DNA of 64,000 nt. It comes from Azospirillum halopraeferens DSM 3675 (GTDB lineage: Bacteria; Pseudomonadota; Alphaproteobacteria; Azospirillales; Azospirillaceae). The notes beneath the pieces were generated by a model. That model searched no databases. It was given only the letters and a program-made list of their open reading frames with translations, and had not been told where the DNA came from. This document shows, piece by piece, positions 52,024-61,438 of the stretch (positions within the stretch are counted from its first letter, which is position 1; each line of letters starts with the position of its first letter). Where the stretch lies: NCBI RefSeq assembly GCF_000429625.1, contig NZ_KE386927.1:361160-425159 (forward strand), read 5' to 3'. The position numbers and the translations under genes are program-made.

Positions 52024-53898
52024 TCAGGCCAGACCCTTGGCCACCAGGGCCGACAGGCGGCGGGCGAAGGCGGCGGGGTCGGGGACCGGGTCGCCCTCGA
52101 CGATGCGGGCCTGGTCGAGCAGCAGCCACGCCACCTCCCCCAGGTCGGGGTCGGCGCCGTTGGCCTTCGCCCGTTCGGCCAGGCGCACCACCAGCGGGTG
52201 GGCGGGGTTCAGCTCCAGGATGCGGGTGGCCCCATCGGCGCCGAGCTGCTTGTGCTGCTTCAGCAGCCGCTCCAGGTGCATGTCCATGTCGGTCTCGTCG
52301 GCGACGAGGCAGACGGCGCTGTCGGTCAGGCGTTCGGAGCGGCGGACATCCTTCACCGAGGAGCCCAGCGTCAGCTTGAACAGGGCCAGCAGGCTGTCCA
52401 GCGCGTCGGCCGGCGGCTCCTCGGGCTTCGGCGTCCCGGCGTCATCGGCCGCCTTGATGCGGCCCAGGTCGGCGCCGCCCTTGGTGACGGACTTGAAGCG
52501 CTTGCCCTCGTACTCGCCCACCGACGGCACCCAGAACTCGTCCACCGGGTCGGTCAGCAGCAGCACCTCGACGCCGCGGGCCCGGAAGCCTTCGAGCTGC
52601 GGGCTCTTCTTCAGGCTCTCCGCGTCGTCGCCGGAGATGGTGAAGATGGCCTCCTGCCCCTCCTTCATGCGCCCGACGTACTCGTCCAGCGACACCAGCC
52701 CGTCGCCGTGGGTGGTGCGGAAGCGCAGCAGCTTCAGCAGCTCCTTGCGGTGCTCGAAATCCTCGTACAGACCTTCCTTCAGGACCGCGCCGAAATTCTC
52801 CCAGAAGGTGGCATAGGCGTCGGCCGATTCCGGATCGCCGGCCTTCTTCCCCAGCTCGTTCAGCACGCGCCGGGTGATGCCGGAGCGGATCTTCGACAGC
52901 ATCGGGTTGTGCTGGAGCATCTCGCGGCTGATGTTGAGCGGCAGGTCCTCGCTGTCCACCACGCCCTTCAGGAAGCGCAGGTAGGGCGGCACCAGCCCCT
53001 CCGCCCCGTCGGTGATGAAGACGCGCTTGACGTACAGCTTCACCCGGTGGGCGCGCTTGGGGTCGAACAGGTCGAAGGGTTTCATGGAAGGGACGAACAG
53101 CAGGTTCGTGTACTCGATCGCCCCTTCCGCCCGCCAATGGATCGTCAGCCACGGGTCGTCGAAGGCGTGGCCGGCGTGGTGGTAGAACTCCCGGTACTGC
53201 TCCTCCGTCACCTCGCTCTTGGAGCGCATCCACAGCGCCGAGGCGCTGTTCAGCGTCTTCACCGATTCACCCGCGCCGAAGCGGATGGGGATGGCGATGT
53301 GGTCGGAGTACTTGCGCACGATGGTGGAGAGGCGGGTCTCCTCCAGGTACTCGTCATCGCCCTCGCGCAGGTGCAGGACGACGCGGGTGCCGCGCGCCGC
53401 ACCGTCGGCCTCGCCGATGGTGAACTCCCCCTTGCCGTCGGAGGTCCAGCGCCAGCCCTGCTCCTCGCCCGCCTTGCGGGTCAGCACCTCGACGCGATCG
53501 GCCACCATGAAGGCGGAGTAGAAGCCCACGCCGAACTGGCCGATCAGGCTGACGTCCTTCTTCGCGTCGCCGGTCATCCCGCGCATGAAGGCGGCGGTGC
53601 CCGACCGCGCGATGGTGCCCAGGTTCTCCACCAGGTCTTCGCGGTTCATGCCGATGCCGTTGTCGGCGACGGTCAGCGTGCGGGCCTCCTTGTCGACCAG
53701 CAGCGTGATCCCGAGATCGGCATCGCCGGCCGTCAGCTCCGGCTGGGTCAGGGCGGCGTAGCGCAGGCGGTCGCAGGCGTCGGAGGCGTTGGACACCAGC
53801 TCGCGCAGGAACACTTCCTTCTCGCTGTAGAGGGAGTGCGCGACGATGTCGAGCAGGCGGCTGACCTCGGCTTGAAAGCTAAGCCGTTCCTCGGTCAT
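52024..53898 (-). CDS. htpG: Hsp90 chaperone HtpG
   Basis: 624 residues. The N-terminal ATPase domain carries LVSNASDACDRLRY, the DNGIGM loop, LGTIARSGTAAFM and the QFGVGFYSAFMVA lid. The middle domain (FLKGVVDSEDLPLNISREML) and C-terminal dimer domain (AHPLVVRLAERA) follow. Length is standard for bacterial Hsp90. The ATG at 53898 (MTEERLSFQAEVSRLL) is chosen with GGTGA upstream; an ATG four codons earlier is possible. Confidence 0.97.
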   Translation of the reverse strand: MTEERLSFQAEVSRLLDIVAHSLYSEKEVFLRELVSNASDACDRLRYAALTQPELTAGDADLGITLLVDKEARTLTVADNGIGMNREDLVENLGTIARSGTAAFMRGMTGDAKKDVSLIGQFGVGFYSAFMVADRVEVLTRKAGEEQGWRWTSDGKGEFTIGEADGAARGTRVVLHLREGDDEYLEETRLSTIVRKYSDHIAIPIRFGAGESVKTLNSASALWMRSKSEVTEEQYREFYHHAGHAFDDPWLTIHWRAEGAIEYTNLLFVPSMKPFDLFDPKRAHRVKLYVKRVFITDGAEGLVPPYLRFLKGVVDSEDLPLNISREMLQHNPMLSKIRSGITRRVLNELGKKAGDPESADAYATFWENFGAVLKEGLYEDFEHRKELLKLLRFRTTHGDGLVSLDEYVGRMKEGQEAIFTISGDDAESLKKSPQLEGFRARGVEVLLLTDPVDEFWVPSVGEYEGKRFKSVTKGGADLGRIKAADDAGTPKPEEPPADALDSLLALFKLTLGSSVKDVRRSERLTDSAVCLVADETDMDMHLERLLKQHKQLGADGATRILELNPAHPLVVRLAERAKANGADPDLGEVAWLLLDQARIVEGDPVPDPAAFARRLSALVAKGLA

Positions 53899-54026
53899 CG
53901 GGGTCACCATTTCAATCGGTTGTCGTTGCGGCGGGGGGTGCGGCCGGGCCGGCCGAACCCGGCGGATATGTGTGGGAATGCCCCCCGCCGCGCAAGGGGC
54001 CGGAACTCTGCAACCCGTTCCGGCCC

Positions 54027-54053
54027 CGGGGCGGCTTTGCACCCGCCGCCCCG
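54027..54053 (-). terminator. Hairpin downstream of the 54058 gene
   Basis: CGGGGCGGC and GCCGCCCCG form a nine-base-pair stem around a nine-base loop, five bases after the stop codon at 54058-54060 on the minus strand. No T-tract follows. It probably separates this gene from htpG. Confidence 0.4.
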
Positions 54054-54057
54054 CTCC

Positions 54058-55626
54058 CTATTCCTTGCGCCGGACCTTGGGGGCCGGCTCGGGAGGGGCC
54101 GCGGGGGCGCCGCCCATCAGGGCGTTCATGTCGGCGCCGTTCAGCAGAACGGCGCCGGTGTCCGTCAGTTCGATGCGGTAGCTGCGCACGTCGGTGCCCG
54201 CCTCGTCCTTGGTCTGCTGGCCCAGCGCCTGGAGCATGGCCAGCATGCCCAGCGTCTCCTGCGTCTCGGCGTCGGGCCGCCGCCCGGCCTTGGGTTGCAG
54301 GTCGCGGACCGCGGCGTCCAGGCCGCGCAGCTCCACCGTCAGCTCGCCGACCGCCCCCATCGCGGTGTCCGGCGCGAAGCGGGCGGCACCGGTGGAGCGG
54401 CCGCCCACCGCCGGCATGTCGAGGACCAGCTTGTCCAGCCGCAGCTCCGTGCCCGAGCGGCCCAGCGCCTCGACCAGCCGGCCCATGGCGGCGTCGGCGC
54501 CGCCACCGCCGTCGCCCTCGGTCGCCGCCGCGGCCATCGCCTGCCACAGGGCTTCGTTGGGGATGTTGGCGAACGCCAGTTGCACGTCGATCCGCTCCGG
54601 CATGAAGGCGTCCGGCGCCACCGCCGGATCGACGCGCAAACCGCGGGCGTCGAAGCCCAGGGTCGCCGTCGCCCGCTCGCCGCCCAGCGACTCGACACCG
54701 CCGCGCACGGCGAACTGCTCCAGCGACACGGTCCCGCCCTCCTCCGGGTCGACGACGGAGAGGCCGGTGATGCGGGCCCGGAAGGTGGCGCCGTCCAGCA
54801 GGCCGCGCATCGCCTCGATCACCTCCGCCGCATCGGGCACGGAGCCGGTGGGCAATGCCTGCGACAGCCGGCTCAGCCGGTTGGCGCGCTCCAGGTCGAA
54901 TCGGCTGTACTGGATCTCGGAGGTCAGGCCGGCCAGGTGCAGGATCGGATCCTCCTCCACGTTCTCGTGGAAGACCAGTTCGCTGATGGCCATGGCGCCG
55001 GGTCCGCTCCAGGTGGAGGGGCCGTCGGGCTGCAGGTCCAGCATCAGGGACAGCGAGCCGACGGTGAGCCGCCCCTCGTCCCCCGGCACCACCATCGCCA
55101 GGTCGCCGACCATGGCGTCCAGCGCCACCACGGTGTCGTAGGGGGCGATCCACACGCCGGCGATCTTCTGCCGGCCGATGGTGATCGACCCCGCCGGCGC
55201 ACCCTTCTCCACGATGGTCATGGAGGACGGCACCGTCGCCTCGAAGGCGTAGCGCCCGTCTCCCTGCGGGCGGACCGCCAGGCGCACCGTGCCGACGTCG
55301 AGCCGCGCACCGTCGGAGTCGGTGGTGGACAGGGCCGGCAGCACCACGTCGTAGCGGTCGCCGGCCGGCGCCACCACCGGGTCGCCCTGCCAGGTGAAGA
55401 CGGTGCCGTCCGCCTGCGGTGCCAGCCAGCGCCGCATCCCCTCGGCCAGGGCGGCCTTCAGGTCCTGCGCACCCTGCTGGTCCACCGTTACCGACGTACC
55501 GGCCGGCGCCGGCGCACCGGGCGGGGCGGCGGCGGGCGGCGGGCTCTGGGCCAAGGCACCGCCCCACCCGCCGGCGGCGAGCGTCAGCGCAAGGACGGCG
55601 GCGGGAGTGCGGAGCGGGCGTCGCAT
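54058..55626 (-). CDS. Large periplasmic protein of unknown function
   Basis: 522 residues with a Sec signal peptide (LRTPAAVLALTLAAGGWGGALAQ; cleavage near residue 28), then a Pro/Ala linker and a beta-rich body. Repeated strand pairs such as FTWQGDPVVAPAGDRYDVVL, MAISELVFHENVEED and GTELRLDKLVLDMPAVGGRS resemble the long beta-groove proteins of the DUF2125/AsmA kind, but I cannot assign a family. The C-terminus is basic (KVRRKE). It is divergent from the SUV3-like helicase gene and upstream of htpG. Confidence 0.8.
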   Translation of the reverse strand: MRRPLRTPAAVLALTLAAGGWGGALAQSPPPAAAPPGAPAPAGTSVTVDQQGAQDLKAALAEGMRRWLAPQADGTVFTWQGDPVVAPAGDRYDVVLPALSTTDSDGARLDVGTVRLAVRPQGDGRYAFEATVPSSMTIVEKGAPAGSITIGRQKIAGVWIAPYDTVVALDAMVGDLAMVVPGDEGRLTVGSLSLMLDLQPDGPSTWSGPGAMAISELVFHENVEEDPILHLAGLTSEIQYSRFDLERANRLSRLSQALPTGSVPDAAEVIEAMRGLLDGATFRARITGLSVVDPEEGGTVSLEQFAVRGGVESLGGERATATLGFDARGLRVDPAVAPDAFMPERIDVQLAFANIPNEALWQAMAAAATEGDGGGGADAAMGRLVEALGRSGTELRLDKLVLDMPAVGGRSTGAARFAPDTAMGAVGELTVELRGLDAAVRDLQPKAGRRPDAETQETLGMLAMLQALGQQTKDEAGTDVRSYRIELTDTGAVLLNGADMNALMGGAPAAPPEPAPKVRRKE

Positions 55627-55754
55627 GGGACCTCTCTGGTGATCGGGGGTCGGAGGCACCAGTTAACAGCGTCCGACCGCCGCGGTCCACCTGCGGTGCG
55701 GCGGCATGGGCGGTGCGGCGGCGCCCGGGCTTGCATCCCCGCGCGCACGGACCA

Positions 55755-58271
55755 ATGCTTAGAACCATGGTAGAAGCCTATTCCGGCCCGGCGGGGCGGG
55801 TCACTGCGGTGCTGGGGCCCACCAACACGGGCAAGACGTACCTCGCCATCGAACGGATGCTCGGCTACCGCACGGGCATGATCGGCTTTCCGCTGCGCCT
55901 GCTGGCGCGCGAGAACTATGACCGCATCGCCGCCGCCAAGGGCCGCAACGCCGTGGCGCTGGTGACGGGCGAGGAGAAGATCCTGCCGCCCAACCCCACC
56001 TACTGGGTCTGCACCGTCGAATCGATGCCGCTGGACCGCCCGGTGGAGTTCCTGGCGGTGGACGAGATCCAGCTCTGTGCCGATCCCGAACGCGGCCACA
56101 TCTTCACCGACCGGCTGCTGCACGCCCGCGGCCTGGTGGAGACCATGTTCCTCGGCTCCGACACCATCCAACCGCTGATTCGCCGGCTGGTGCCGCGCGC
56201 CGAGTTCATCAGCCGGCCGCGCTTCTCGCAGCTCACCTACGCCGGCCACCGCAAGCTGACGCGGCTGCCGCCGCGCTCCGCCGTGGTCGCCTTCTCGGCC
56301 ACCGACGTTTACGCCATGGCCGAACTGATCCGCCGCCAGCGCGGCGGCACCGCGGTGGTGCTGGGGGCGCTCAGCCCGCGCACCCGCAACGCCCAGGTCG
56401 GGCTGTACCAGGCGGGCGAGGTCGACTACCTCGTCGCCACCGACGCCATCGGCATGGGCCTGAACATGGACGTGGACCACGTCGCCTTCGCCCGCCTGGT
56501 GAAATTCGACGGCATCCAGCCCCGCCGCCTGCGCGCCACCGAGGTGGCGCAGATCGCCGGGCGCGCCGGCCGCCACATGCGCGACGGTACCTTCGGCACC
56601 ACCGACGAGGTGGGGGAGCTGGAGCCCGAACTGGTGGACCGCGTCGAGAACCACAGCTTCGAGACGCTGAAGGCGCTGATGTGGCGCAACGCCGACCTGC
56701 GGTTCGACACGCCGGGGTTCCTGCTGAAGTCGCTGGAGGAACGCCCGCCCCTGCCCGAGCTGGTCCGCGCCCGCGACGCCGACGACCACCTGTCGCTCCA
56801 GGCGCTGGTGCGCGACCCGGAGGTGATGGCGCTGGCCAGGGGCAAGGCGGCGGTGAAGCTGCTGTGGGAGGTCTGCCAGGTCCCCGACTTCCGCAAGGTG
56901 CTGTCGGACGCCCACACCCGCCTGCTGGGCCGGATCTTCCTGCAGCTCCGCGCCCCCGCCGGCCGCCTGGACGAGGAGTGGGTGGCCCGCCAGGTGGCGC
57001 GCCTGGACCGCACCGAGGGCGACATCGACGCGCTGGTGGCGCGCATCGCCCACATCCGCACCTGGACCTACATCTCCAACCGGCCGGCCTGGCTGAAGGA
57101 CCCGCTGCACTGGCAGGAACGCTCCCGCGCCATCGAGGACAAGCTGTCCGACGCCCTGCACGAGCGGCTGACCCAGCGATTCATCGACCGCCGCTCGGCG
57201 ACGCTGGCGCGCACGCTGAAGGACGGGCGGGCGCCGCTGGGCGGCGTGCGCGCCGACGGCGAGGTGGTGATCGAGGGCCACCCGGTGGGCCGGCTGGAGG
57301 GGTTCCGCTTCGCCCCCGACGCCCCCGAACGCTCCGACGAGGCGCGCGCCCTGCTGACCGCGGCGCGGCGCGCCCTGGTGGACGAGCTGGCCAAGCGCGT
57401 GCGCGCCTTCGAGCAGGAGCCGGACGAGGCGTTCGCCCTGCAGTCCGACGGGGTGCTGGCGTGGCGCGGGCTGCCGGTGGCGCGGCTGGGCGCCGGCCCG
57501 TCCGTCCTGGCCCCCCTGGTGGTGCCCCGCGCCGACACGCTGCTGGACCAGTCCCAAAGCGACCGGCTGCGGGTGCGGCTGGAGTCCTGGCTGAAGGGTC
57601 ATGTGGCGCAGCGGCTGAAGCCGCTCCTCGACCTCGGCCGGGCCGAGGAGCTGGCGGGGACGGCCCGCGGCCTCGCCTTCCAGCTTGAGGAAGGGCTGGG
57701 GGTGCTGCCGCGCGCCGCGGTCGCCGGGCTGGTGGAGGGGCTGGAGCGCGACGACCGCCGGGCGCTGGGCAAGCGCGGCGTCCGGCTGGGGGTGACGCAC
57801 CTCTATCTGGCAACGCTGCTGAAGCCGGCGGCGGTGGCGCTGCGGGCGCTGCTGTGGGCGGTGCACGCGGGCCTGCCGCTGCCGCCGCCCGCCCCGCCGC
57901 CCGGCCGCGTCTCGGTCGCGGCCGCCGGCGGCGGCACCCCGCCCTACCCCGCCGCCTTCTGGGAGGCCATCGGCTATCCCCTGGTCGGCCCGCGCGCCGT
58001 GCGCGTGGACATGCTGGACCGGCTGGAGGTCGAACTGGTAAAGGCCAGGGACGGCGTGCTGCCGCCGGAAGCGACGCTGGCCCAGATCATCGGCACCGGC
58101 GCCGGGGAACTGGCCGAGGTGCTGACCGCGCTCGGCTACCGGCGCACCGAGACCGGGGACGGCACCGTCACCTGGCGCCGCCGCCCCGGCCGCAACCGGC
58201 CGCGCGCCGCCAAGCCGCCCCGGGCCGACCATCCCTTCGCCAAGCTGCGCCACTTCCAGGGGGCCGGATGA
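55755..58271 (+). CDS. SUV3-type ATP-dependent RNA helicase
   Basis: About 838 residues. Superfamily 2 helicase: Walker A LGPTNTGKT near residue 23, motif II EFLAVDEIQLCADPERG, motif V DAIGMGLNMDVD and motif VI EVAQIAGRAGRHMRDG. This is the bacterial counterpart of mitochondrial SUV3, which unwinds RNA for degradation. The long C-terminal half is Arg/Ala-rich, with a Pro-rich linker near 715. The ATG at 55755 or 55767 could start translation; neither has a clear ribosome site. The stop overlaps the S4 gene start (ATGA). Confidence 0.92.
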   Translation: MLRTMVEAYSGPAGRVTAVLGPTNTGKTYLAIERMLGYRTGMIGFPLRLLARENYDRIAAAKGRNAVALVTGEEKILPPNPTYWVCTVESMPLDRPVEFLAVDEIQLCADPERGHIFTDRLLHARGLVETMFLGSDTIQPLIRRLVPRAEFISRPRFSQLTYAGHRKLTRLPPRSAVVAFSATDVYAMAELIRRQRGGTAVVLGALSPRTRNAQVGLYQAGEVDYLVATDAIGMGLNMDVDHVAFARLVKFDGIQPRRLRATEVAQIAGRAGRHMRDGTFGTTDEVGELEPELVDRVENHSFETLKALMWRNADLRFDTPGFLLKSLEERPPLPELVRARDADDHLSLQALVRDPEVMALARGKAAVKLLWEVCQVPDFRKVLSDAHTRLLGRIFLQLRAPAGRLDEEWVARQVARLDRTEGDIDALVARIAHIRTWTYISNRPAWLKDPLHWQERSRAIEDKLSDALHERLTQRFIDRRSATLARTLKDGRAPLGGVRADGEVVIEGHPVGRLEGFRFAPDAPERSDEARALLTAARRALVDELAKRVRAFEQEPDEAFALQSDGVLAWRGLPVARLGAGPSVLAPLVVPRADTLLDQSQSDRLRVRLESWLKGHVAQRLKPLLDLGRAEELAGTARGLAFQLEEGLGVLPRAAVAGLVEGLERDDRRALGKRGVRLGVTHLYLATLLKPAAVALRALLWAVHAGLPLPPPAPPPGRVSVAAAGGGTPPYPAAFWEAIGYPLVGPRAVRVDMLDRLEVELVKARDGVLPPEATLAQIIGTGAGELAEVLTALGYRRTETGDGTVTWRRRPGRNRPRAAKPPRADHPFAKLRHFQGAG

Positions 58272-58741
58272 CCCATCCTCCCGCAACCGATCCCGCCGAC
58301 GATCTCGTCGACGACGACCTCATCGACGATGATCTCGTCACCGACGCCGGACCCGCCCCCGGCGGCGGGCGGCTGCGCATCGACAAGTGGCTGTGGTTCG
58401 CCCGCTTCTTCAAGACGCGCAGCCTGGCGGCGAAGATGGTGGCGGCGGGCGGGTTCCGGAGTTCCGGCACCCCGGTCGCCAAGGCCCACCACGCGGTGAA
58501 GCCGGGCGACGTGCTGACCTTCCCCCAGGGGCGCCACATCCGGGTCGTCCGGGTGGTGGCGCTGGGCAGCCGCCGCGGCCCGGCGGAGGAGGCGCGCACC
58601 CTCTACGAGGACCTGGCGCCGCCGGCGCGCGAGACGGCCATGGACCCGGCCGCCCTGCCCGCCGCCCCCCGTCCCACCGGCGCCGGCCGCCCCACCAAGC
58701 GCGACCGCCGCGCCGTGGACCGGCTGAAGGGGGACGCTTGA
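58268..58741 (+). CDS. S4-domain RNA-binding protein (HslR-like)
   Basis: 157 residues. After an acidic Asp-rich head, the S4 domain (about 36-100) reads LRIDKWLWFARFFKTRSLAA, with VKPGDVLTFPQGRHIRVVRV behind it, then a basic tail (GRPTKRDRRAVDRLKG). HslR binds 50S subunits carrying stalled nascent chains. The ATGA overlap with the SUV3-like helicase implies co-translation and a shared RNA role. A perfect palindrome overlaps its stop codon. Confidence 0.9.
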   Translation: MTHPPATDPADDLVDDDLIDDDLVTDAGPAPGGGRLRIDKWLWFARFFKTRSLAAKMVAAGGFRSSGTPVAKAHHAVKPGDVLTFPQGRHIRVVRVVALGSRRGPAEEARTLYEDLAPPARETAMDPAALPAAPRPTGAGRPTKRDRRAVDRLKGDA

Positions 58742-58780
58742 TACCGGGTTCGGAACGCCCTGACGTCTGAACCCGGTATC
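58740..58780. repeat. Inverted repeat, 12-bp arms, overlapping the S4 gene stop
   Basis: GATACCGGGTTC (58740-58751) and GAACCCGGTATC (58769-58780) are exact complements. The left arm includes two bases of the stop codon. With the next element it fills the gap between convergent genes. No T-tract. Confidence 0.7.
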
Positions 58781-58824
58781 GGCCGCGACGGCGGCCGCGG
58801 CCCGATAGGGCCGAAGCCTGCGTG

Positions 58825-58869
58825 GCGTTTGAACGCAGCGGTCAGGATCTTCCTGACCGCGTTCAACGC
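58825..58869. repeat. Extended hairpin overlapping the DUF938 gene stop
   Basis: The core GCGGTCAGGA/TCCTGACCGC (58838-58847 and 58851-58860) is perfect around TCT. Outer arms GCGTTTGAAC/GTTCAACGC extend it with a one-base bulge. The right side reaches into the stop region of the convergent DUF938 gene. It may insulate the convergent pair. Confidence 0.65.
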
Positions 58870-59471
58870 CGCCGGAAGACCACGGTCAGGTTGTTGGCCG
58901 GCATCTCCACCACGTCGGCCGGGTCCAGCCCGGCCGCGGCGGCGGCGGCGGTGACATCGTCCAGGTCGCGCACCCCCCAGGCGGGGTTGCGGGCGCGCAG
59001 GTCGGCGTCGAAGGCGGCGTTGCTCGGGGCGGTGTGGCGGCCGCCGCGGGCGTAGGGACCATAGAGCACCAGCGGCCCGCCCGGCGGCAGGATGCGGGCG
59101 GCACCGGCCATCAGGCCGAGCGTCGCGGCCCACGGGGCGATGTGGATCATGTTGATGCACACCACCGCATCCGCCCGCTCCACCGGCCAGGGCGCGGCGG
59201 TCGCGTCGAGCGCGACGGGCGGGCGCAGGTTGGCCAGGCCGGAGTCAGCCACCCGGGCGGCGATACTCGCACGGGCGCCCTCGTCGGGGTCGCTGGGCTG
59301 CCAGATCAGGGCCGGCAGCGCCGCCGCGAAGTGGACGACGTGCTGGCCGGTGCCGCCGGCCACCTCCAGCACGTGGCCGGCGGGCGGCAGCACGCGGACC
59401 AGGATGGCCAGGATGGGATCGCGGTTGCGCTCGGCCGCGGGGGCGTGGCGGCGGGGATCGGGGGGTGTCAC
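58863..59471 (-). CDS. DUF938 SAM-dependent methyltransferase-like protein
   Basis: 202 residues. The start RRHAPAAERNRDPILAIL and SAM loop LEVAGGTGQHVVHFAAALP are the DUF938 hallmark. WQPSDPDEGARASIAAR and INMIHIAPWAATLGLM follow. The C-terminus carries VVEMPANNLTVVFRR. Family function is unknown. It follows the RidA-like gene by 17 bases on the same strand. Confidence 0.88.
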   Translation of the reverse strand: MTPPDPRRHAPAAERNRDPILAILVRVLPPAGHVLEVAGGTGQHVVHFAAALPALIWQPSDPDEGARASIAARVADSGLANLRPPVALDATAAPWPVERADAVVCINMIHIAPWAATLGLMAGAARILPPGGPLVLYGPYARGGRHTAPSNAAFDADLRARNPAWGVRDLDDVTAAAAAAGLDPADVVEMPANNLTVVFRRR

Positions 59472-59488
59472 GGGCGAGCCTCCGGGGA

Positions 59489-59965
59489 TCAGCGGACGGC
59501 GACGGCGTCGATCTCGACCCGCGCGCCGAGCGCCAGCCCGGCCGCGGCGAAGGCGGAGCGGGCGGGATAGGGGCGCTCCAGACGGCTCTCGTAGACGGCA
59601 TTGAAGGCCGGCCAGTCGGCCATGTCGCGCAGCATCACCGTGACCTTGACCAGGTTGCGGGTGGTCATGCCGTTGGCCCGCAGCACGGCGACGAGGTTGT
59701 CCATGGCCTGGCCGAACTCGGCCTCCGGCGTCGCGTTCACCAGCTCCAGCGTGCCCGGCCGGATGCCGATCTGGCCGGAGAGATAGACCGTGCGCCCCAC
59801 CGCCACCGCCTCGGAAAAGGGCAGCGCCGGCGGCAGGATGCCCGCCGGTGGCAGCGGTTCGGCCGCCGGGCGGCCGCGCACGCCGCGCCCGGTCAGCACC
59901 GCCACCGCCACGGCCGCCGCCAGCGCCAGGGCCGGCAGCACCATCATCCAGACGCCGCCATCCAT
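59489..59965 (-). CDS. RidA/YjgF family protein with an N-terminal membrane anchor
   Basis: 158 residues. The last 120 are a RidA-type trimer subunit: AVGRTVYLSGQIGIRPGT and YPARSAFAAAGLALGARVEI, keeping the Arg used for 2-aminoacrylate/imine hydrolysis. Unlike cytosolic RidA, a TM helix precedes it (MMVLPALALAAAVAVAVLTG, residues about 7-26), so the domain would sit in the periplasm or on the membrane face. The ATG at 59965 has GGGAGG five bases upstream, supporting this long start. Confidence 0.86.
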   Translation of the reverse strand: MDGGVWMMVLPALALAAAVAVAVLTGRGVRGRPAAEPLPPAGILPPALPFSEAVAVGRTVYLSGQIGIRPGTLELVNATPEAEFGQAMDNLVAVLRANGMTTRNLVKVTVMLRDMADWPAFNAVYESRLERPYPARSAFAAAGLALGARVEIDAVAVR

Positions 59966-60032
59966 GCCGGCCTCCCCTGTTGCCACGTGATCCGGCGGGC
60001 GGGCCGGCCCGCCCTGTGATCCGGCGGGCAGG

Positions 60033-60242
60033 CTAGCCCGCCTTGGCGCGGGCGCGCAACACCGTGACGGTCTCGCCGCCGATGCCCCAGTTGTCGGTGT
60101 CCACCTCGTCGATGACCACGACGGTGGTAGCCGGGTTCTTGCCCAGCACATCGACCAGGAGCTGGGTCGCCCCCTCGATCAGGCGGGCCTTCTGCTCGGG
60201 CGTGGCGCCTTCGCGGGTGATCTTGATGTTCACGTACGGCAT
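60033..60242 (-). CDS. 4-oxalocrotonate tautomerase family protein
   Basis: 69 residues. After Met removal the catalytic Pro1 begins PYVNIKITREGATPEQKARL, and the tail NPATTVVVIDEVDTDNWGIG is typical of the family. It forms a hexamer in relatives and isomerises enol/keto acids. Its start lies inside the 3' end of the MFS gene (13-base overlap), so it is probably co-transcribed and coupled with it. Substrate unknown. Confidence 0.92.
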   Translation of the reverse strand: MPYVNIKITREGATPEQKARLIEGATQLLVDVLGKNPATTVVVIDEVDTDNWGIGGETVTVLRARAKAG

Positions 60243-61438
60243 GGGACCTCCCCGGTGGATGCGGCGGACCGGCGGGCCAGCACCATGCCGGCCAGCAGGC
60301 AGAGCGCCGCCAGCGCCACGGCGGCGGCGGCCCCCATGAGCGCCGCGTCGAAGCTGCCGGTGCGCTCCACGGCGATCCCGGCCGGCAGCGGACCCAGGAT
60401 CTGCCCGAGGCCGTAGGCCGCGGTGAGCGCGCCGATCACCCGCGCCGATGCGCCGCCCGACAATTGCCGGCCCAGCGTGAAGGCGAGGGTGACGATGCCG
60501 ATGAAGGTGCCGCCGTAAAGGGCGGCGGACAGGATGCCCGCCGCCGGGCCGCCGGCCAGCGGCAGCGCCACCCCGACCGCCTGCACCAGGTGGGCGGCGA
60601 TCAGCGCCTGCCACAGGCCGAAGCGCCGACCGGCCGCCGCCCACAGCAGGCCGGAGGGTATGGCGGCCAGCCCGGCCACCATCCACGCCGCCTCCCCCAC
60701 GGCGGCGGTGTCGGGAACGGCCTTGAGCAGCGCCACCAGGAAGGTGCCGGTGACGATGTAGCCGCCGCCCTCCAGGAAATAGGCAACGGTCAGCAGCAGC
60801 AGCGGCACCGACAGGCGGCCGCCCGCCGCCTTGCCGCCCGCGGCGGCGGCGGTGTTGGCGGGGGGGGCGTCGCGGTCGTGGACCCACAGCCACACCGGCA
60901 CCGCCAGGACCGCGCACAGCGCGCCCAGCACCAGCCAGTCCCCCGCCCAGCCGAGCCGGCCGCCGGCCAGGGCGACGAACAGGCCCGACCCGGCGATGCC
61001 CAGCCCGACACCCGTGTACATCCACCCCGCCAGCGTCTCGCGCCCGGCGCGCGCCAGGGCATCCAGCACCATGGCGACGCCGAGGATGAAGACGCCGGCG
61101 CTGGCCAAGCCCGAGAGGAAGCGCAGCACCACCCAGCCCGCCATCGCCTCGCCCAGCCCCATGGCCGCCGTCGTGGTCACGCTGGCGACCAGCGCCGTGC
61201 GGAAGGTGAGGGTGCGCACACGCCCGCGCGGCACCAGCCCGGCCCCCACGGCGCCGAGGAAATAGCCGAGGTAGTTCAGCGACGCCAGCAGCCCCGCCCC
61301 GTCGCCGCCCAGGCCGGTGGCCTCCTGCATGGCCGGCAGGATCGGCGTGAAGGCGAAGCGCCCCATCCCCATGGCGATCGCCAGCATCAGCACGCCCCCC
61401 GTCAGCACCCGAACCATCGCCGCCCCCGCCGTTCGCAT
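60230..61438 (-). CDS. YbfB/YjiJ-type MFS transporter
   Basis: 402 residues with about 12 TM helices. The N-terminus GVLMLAIAMGMGRFAFTPIL (then PAMQEATGLG) is the YbfB/YjiJ family mark. The middle loop (about 190-215) is Ala/Gly-rich and cytoplasmic. Substrates of this family are mostly unknown; the coupled tautomerase suggests an organic or aromatic acid (inference). It reads away from fdxA across a 283-base gap without a recognised gene. Confidence 0.88.
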   Translation of the reverse strand: MRTAGAAMVRVLTGGVLMLAIAMGMGRFAFTPILPAMQEATGLGGDGAGLLASLNYLGYFLGAVGAGLVPRGRVRTLTFRTALVASVTTTAAMGLGEAMAGWVVLRFLSGLASAGVFILGVAMVLDALARAGRETLAGWMYTGVGLGIAGSGLFVALAGGRLGWAGDWLVLGALCAVLAVPVWLWVHDRDAPPANTAAAAGGKAAGGRLSVPLLLLTVAYFLEGGGYIVTGTFLVALLKAVPDTAAVGEAAWMVAGLAAIPSGLLWAAAGRRFGLWQALIAAHLVQAVGVALPLAGGPAAGILSAALYGGTFIGIVTLAFTLGRQLSGGASARVIGALTAAYGLGQILGPLPAGIAVERTGSFDAALMGAAAAVALAALCLLAGMVLARRSAASTGEVPCRT

